Source of the DNA: an uncultured Lactobacillus sp.
GTDB taxonomy: Bacteria; Bacillota; Bacilli; Lactobacillales; Lactobacillaceae
Assembly: GCA_946479925.1 (NCBI GenBank)
Contig: CAMLHK010000005.1
Coordinates: 23,255-87,254, forward strand
Length of the DNA stretch: 64,000 bases
Direction of reading: 5' to 3'
Of this stretch, positions 63,680 through 64,000 are shown one piece after another. A model generated the notes under the pieces. The model searched no databases. It had not been told where the DNA came from and saw only the letters and a program-made list of their open reading frames with translations. Position numbers and translations under genes: made by a program. Numbering within the stretch: the first letter of the stretch is position 1; each line of letters starts with the position of its first letter.

Positions 63680-63706
63680 AAAAGGTCGATTTCGACCTTT
63701 TTTTAT
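63680..63706 (+). terminator. Terminator of serS
   Basis: AAAAGGTCG / CGACCTTTT with a 4-nt loop, T7. Confidence 0.9.
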
Positions 63707-63871
63707 TAAAATTTTTTTGCCATAAAATTGCAAAATCCAACCCAAAAATGAACAAATTACGAATATTTTATTTTAAAGTAAATATTATAATTAGAGATAA
63801 TGATGATATTAGTAATTAGCTTAAACTAATTTTGATTTAGTACTCCTCGAATACCGAACATAAAAAATTAT

Positions 63872-63900
63872 TTGACGAGTTCTACCAATTGGAGTAAAGT
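63872..63900 (+). promoter_or_regulatory. Strong promoter P1 near the right edge
   Basis: -35 TTGACG (63872-63877), 17-base spacer, -10 TAAAGT (63895-63900). No ORF follows inside the window. The rest of 63707-64000 is AT-rich and shows no gene. Confidence 0.5.
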
Positions 63901-63965
63901 ATTATTTGTTCTTGACGAAGTGCTCAAAAGCACTGTCGGACAAAGAAAAAATCAAGCAAAACCAG

Positions 63966-63994
63966 TTGACAAAAGTTAGCGGGTTTAGTAAGAT
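63966..63994 (+). promoter_or_regulatory. Strong promoter P2 at the right edge
   Basis: -35 TTGACA (63966-63971), 17-base spacer, -10 TAAGAT (63989-63994). Tandem arrangement with P1, about 94 bases apart, pointing out of the window. Confidence 0.65.
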
Positions 63995-64000
63995 AACAAA

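Noticed and set aside
1-64000. CRISPR arrays, insertion sequences, tRNA and rRNA genes, prophage genes
   Set aside because: None seen by eye on either strand; only the cas9 relic remains of a CRISPR locus. Short or diverged tRNA genes could be missed without a scan.

Overview
The window is a low-GC Firmicute chromosome segment that fits a Lactobacillus of the L. acidophilus / helveticus / crispatus / amylovorus type. The evidence is the conserved order rsmG-noc-parA-parB-DUF951-ychF-DUF1129, a hydroxyisocaproate-type dehydrogenase, a proline iminopeptidase, malolactic genes, a T-box before serS, strong AGGAGG-type ribosome binding sites and many intrinsic terminators. I cannot name the species. 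No tRNA, rRNA, insertion sequence or CRISPR array was found. The only mobile-defence trace is a decayed cas9.

Layout. 1-7.2 kb: the 3'-incomplete gene of a secreted cysteine-peptidase-like protein, cvpA, then the chromosome-segregation/housekeeping cluster. 7.2-13.6 kb: a heterodimeric ABC exporter and a compatible-solute (Opu-type) ABC importer. 13.7-18 kb: a two-component system and the wall genes murE-racD, which point to a Lys/D-Asp peptidoglycan bridge. 18-22.6 kb: an ABC importer for a small molecule (ATPase, permease, lipoprotein) plus a second copy of the lipoprotein gene, all on the minus strand. Each lipoprotein gene is preceded by a 19-codon Tyr/Phe-rich leader peptide and a set of mutually exclusive hairpins ending in an intrinsic terminator. 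22.7-34 kb: rpoN, a gene remnant, aldo/keto reductase, hicD, the cas9 pseudogene, a glycosyltransferase, pepI, a DUF3290/DUF421 membrane pair, a degenerate sirtuin, a DnaQ-BRCT exonuclease and a membrane-anchored nuclease. 34-35.9 kb: an Rgg-type regulator divergent from a 14-residue hydrophobic peptide ORF, then a gene-poor stretch. 35.9-46.8 kb: a UgpC/A/E-like importer operon with a metallo-beta-lactamase-fold hydrolase and a lipoprotein, a LysR/MFS/flavoprotein-reductase cassette, and a second close copy of the sugar-type lipoprotein. 46.8-55.5 kb: CorA, a degenerate beta-lactamase-fold protein, TetR plus an MMPL transporter, an ABC-F ATPase and a zinc-ribbon membrane protein. 55.5-64 kb: aldehyde dehydrogenase, an esterase, a TVP38/DedA-type protein, an acetyltransferase, malolactic enzyme plus malate permease, T-box-serS, and two strong promoters running off the right edge.

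The most notable result is the duplicated attenuator at about 20.87-21.16 kb and 22.24-22.54 kb. Both copies keep a good ribosome binding site, a leader peptide ending NNRYY(F/Y)SY(F/Y)R, and six RNA segments that can form either A:B + C:D + terminator or B:C + D:E antiterminator. The two copies covary in the stems. One leader carries three Tyr and two Phe codons, the other five Tyr codons. This predicts that an ABC importer otherwise annotated only by family is induced by tyrosine (or Tyr/Phe) shortage through ribosome stalling. The Rgg/short-peptide pair, the duplicated solute-binding protein around a reductase cassette, and several enzyme-fold proteins lacking catalytic residues are the next most interesting items.
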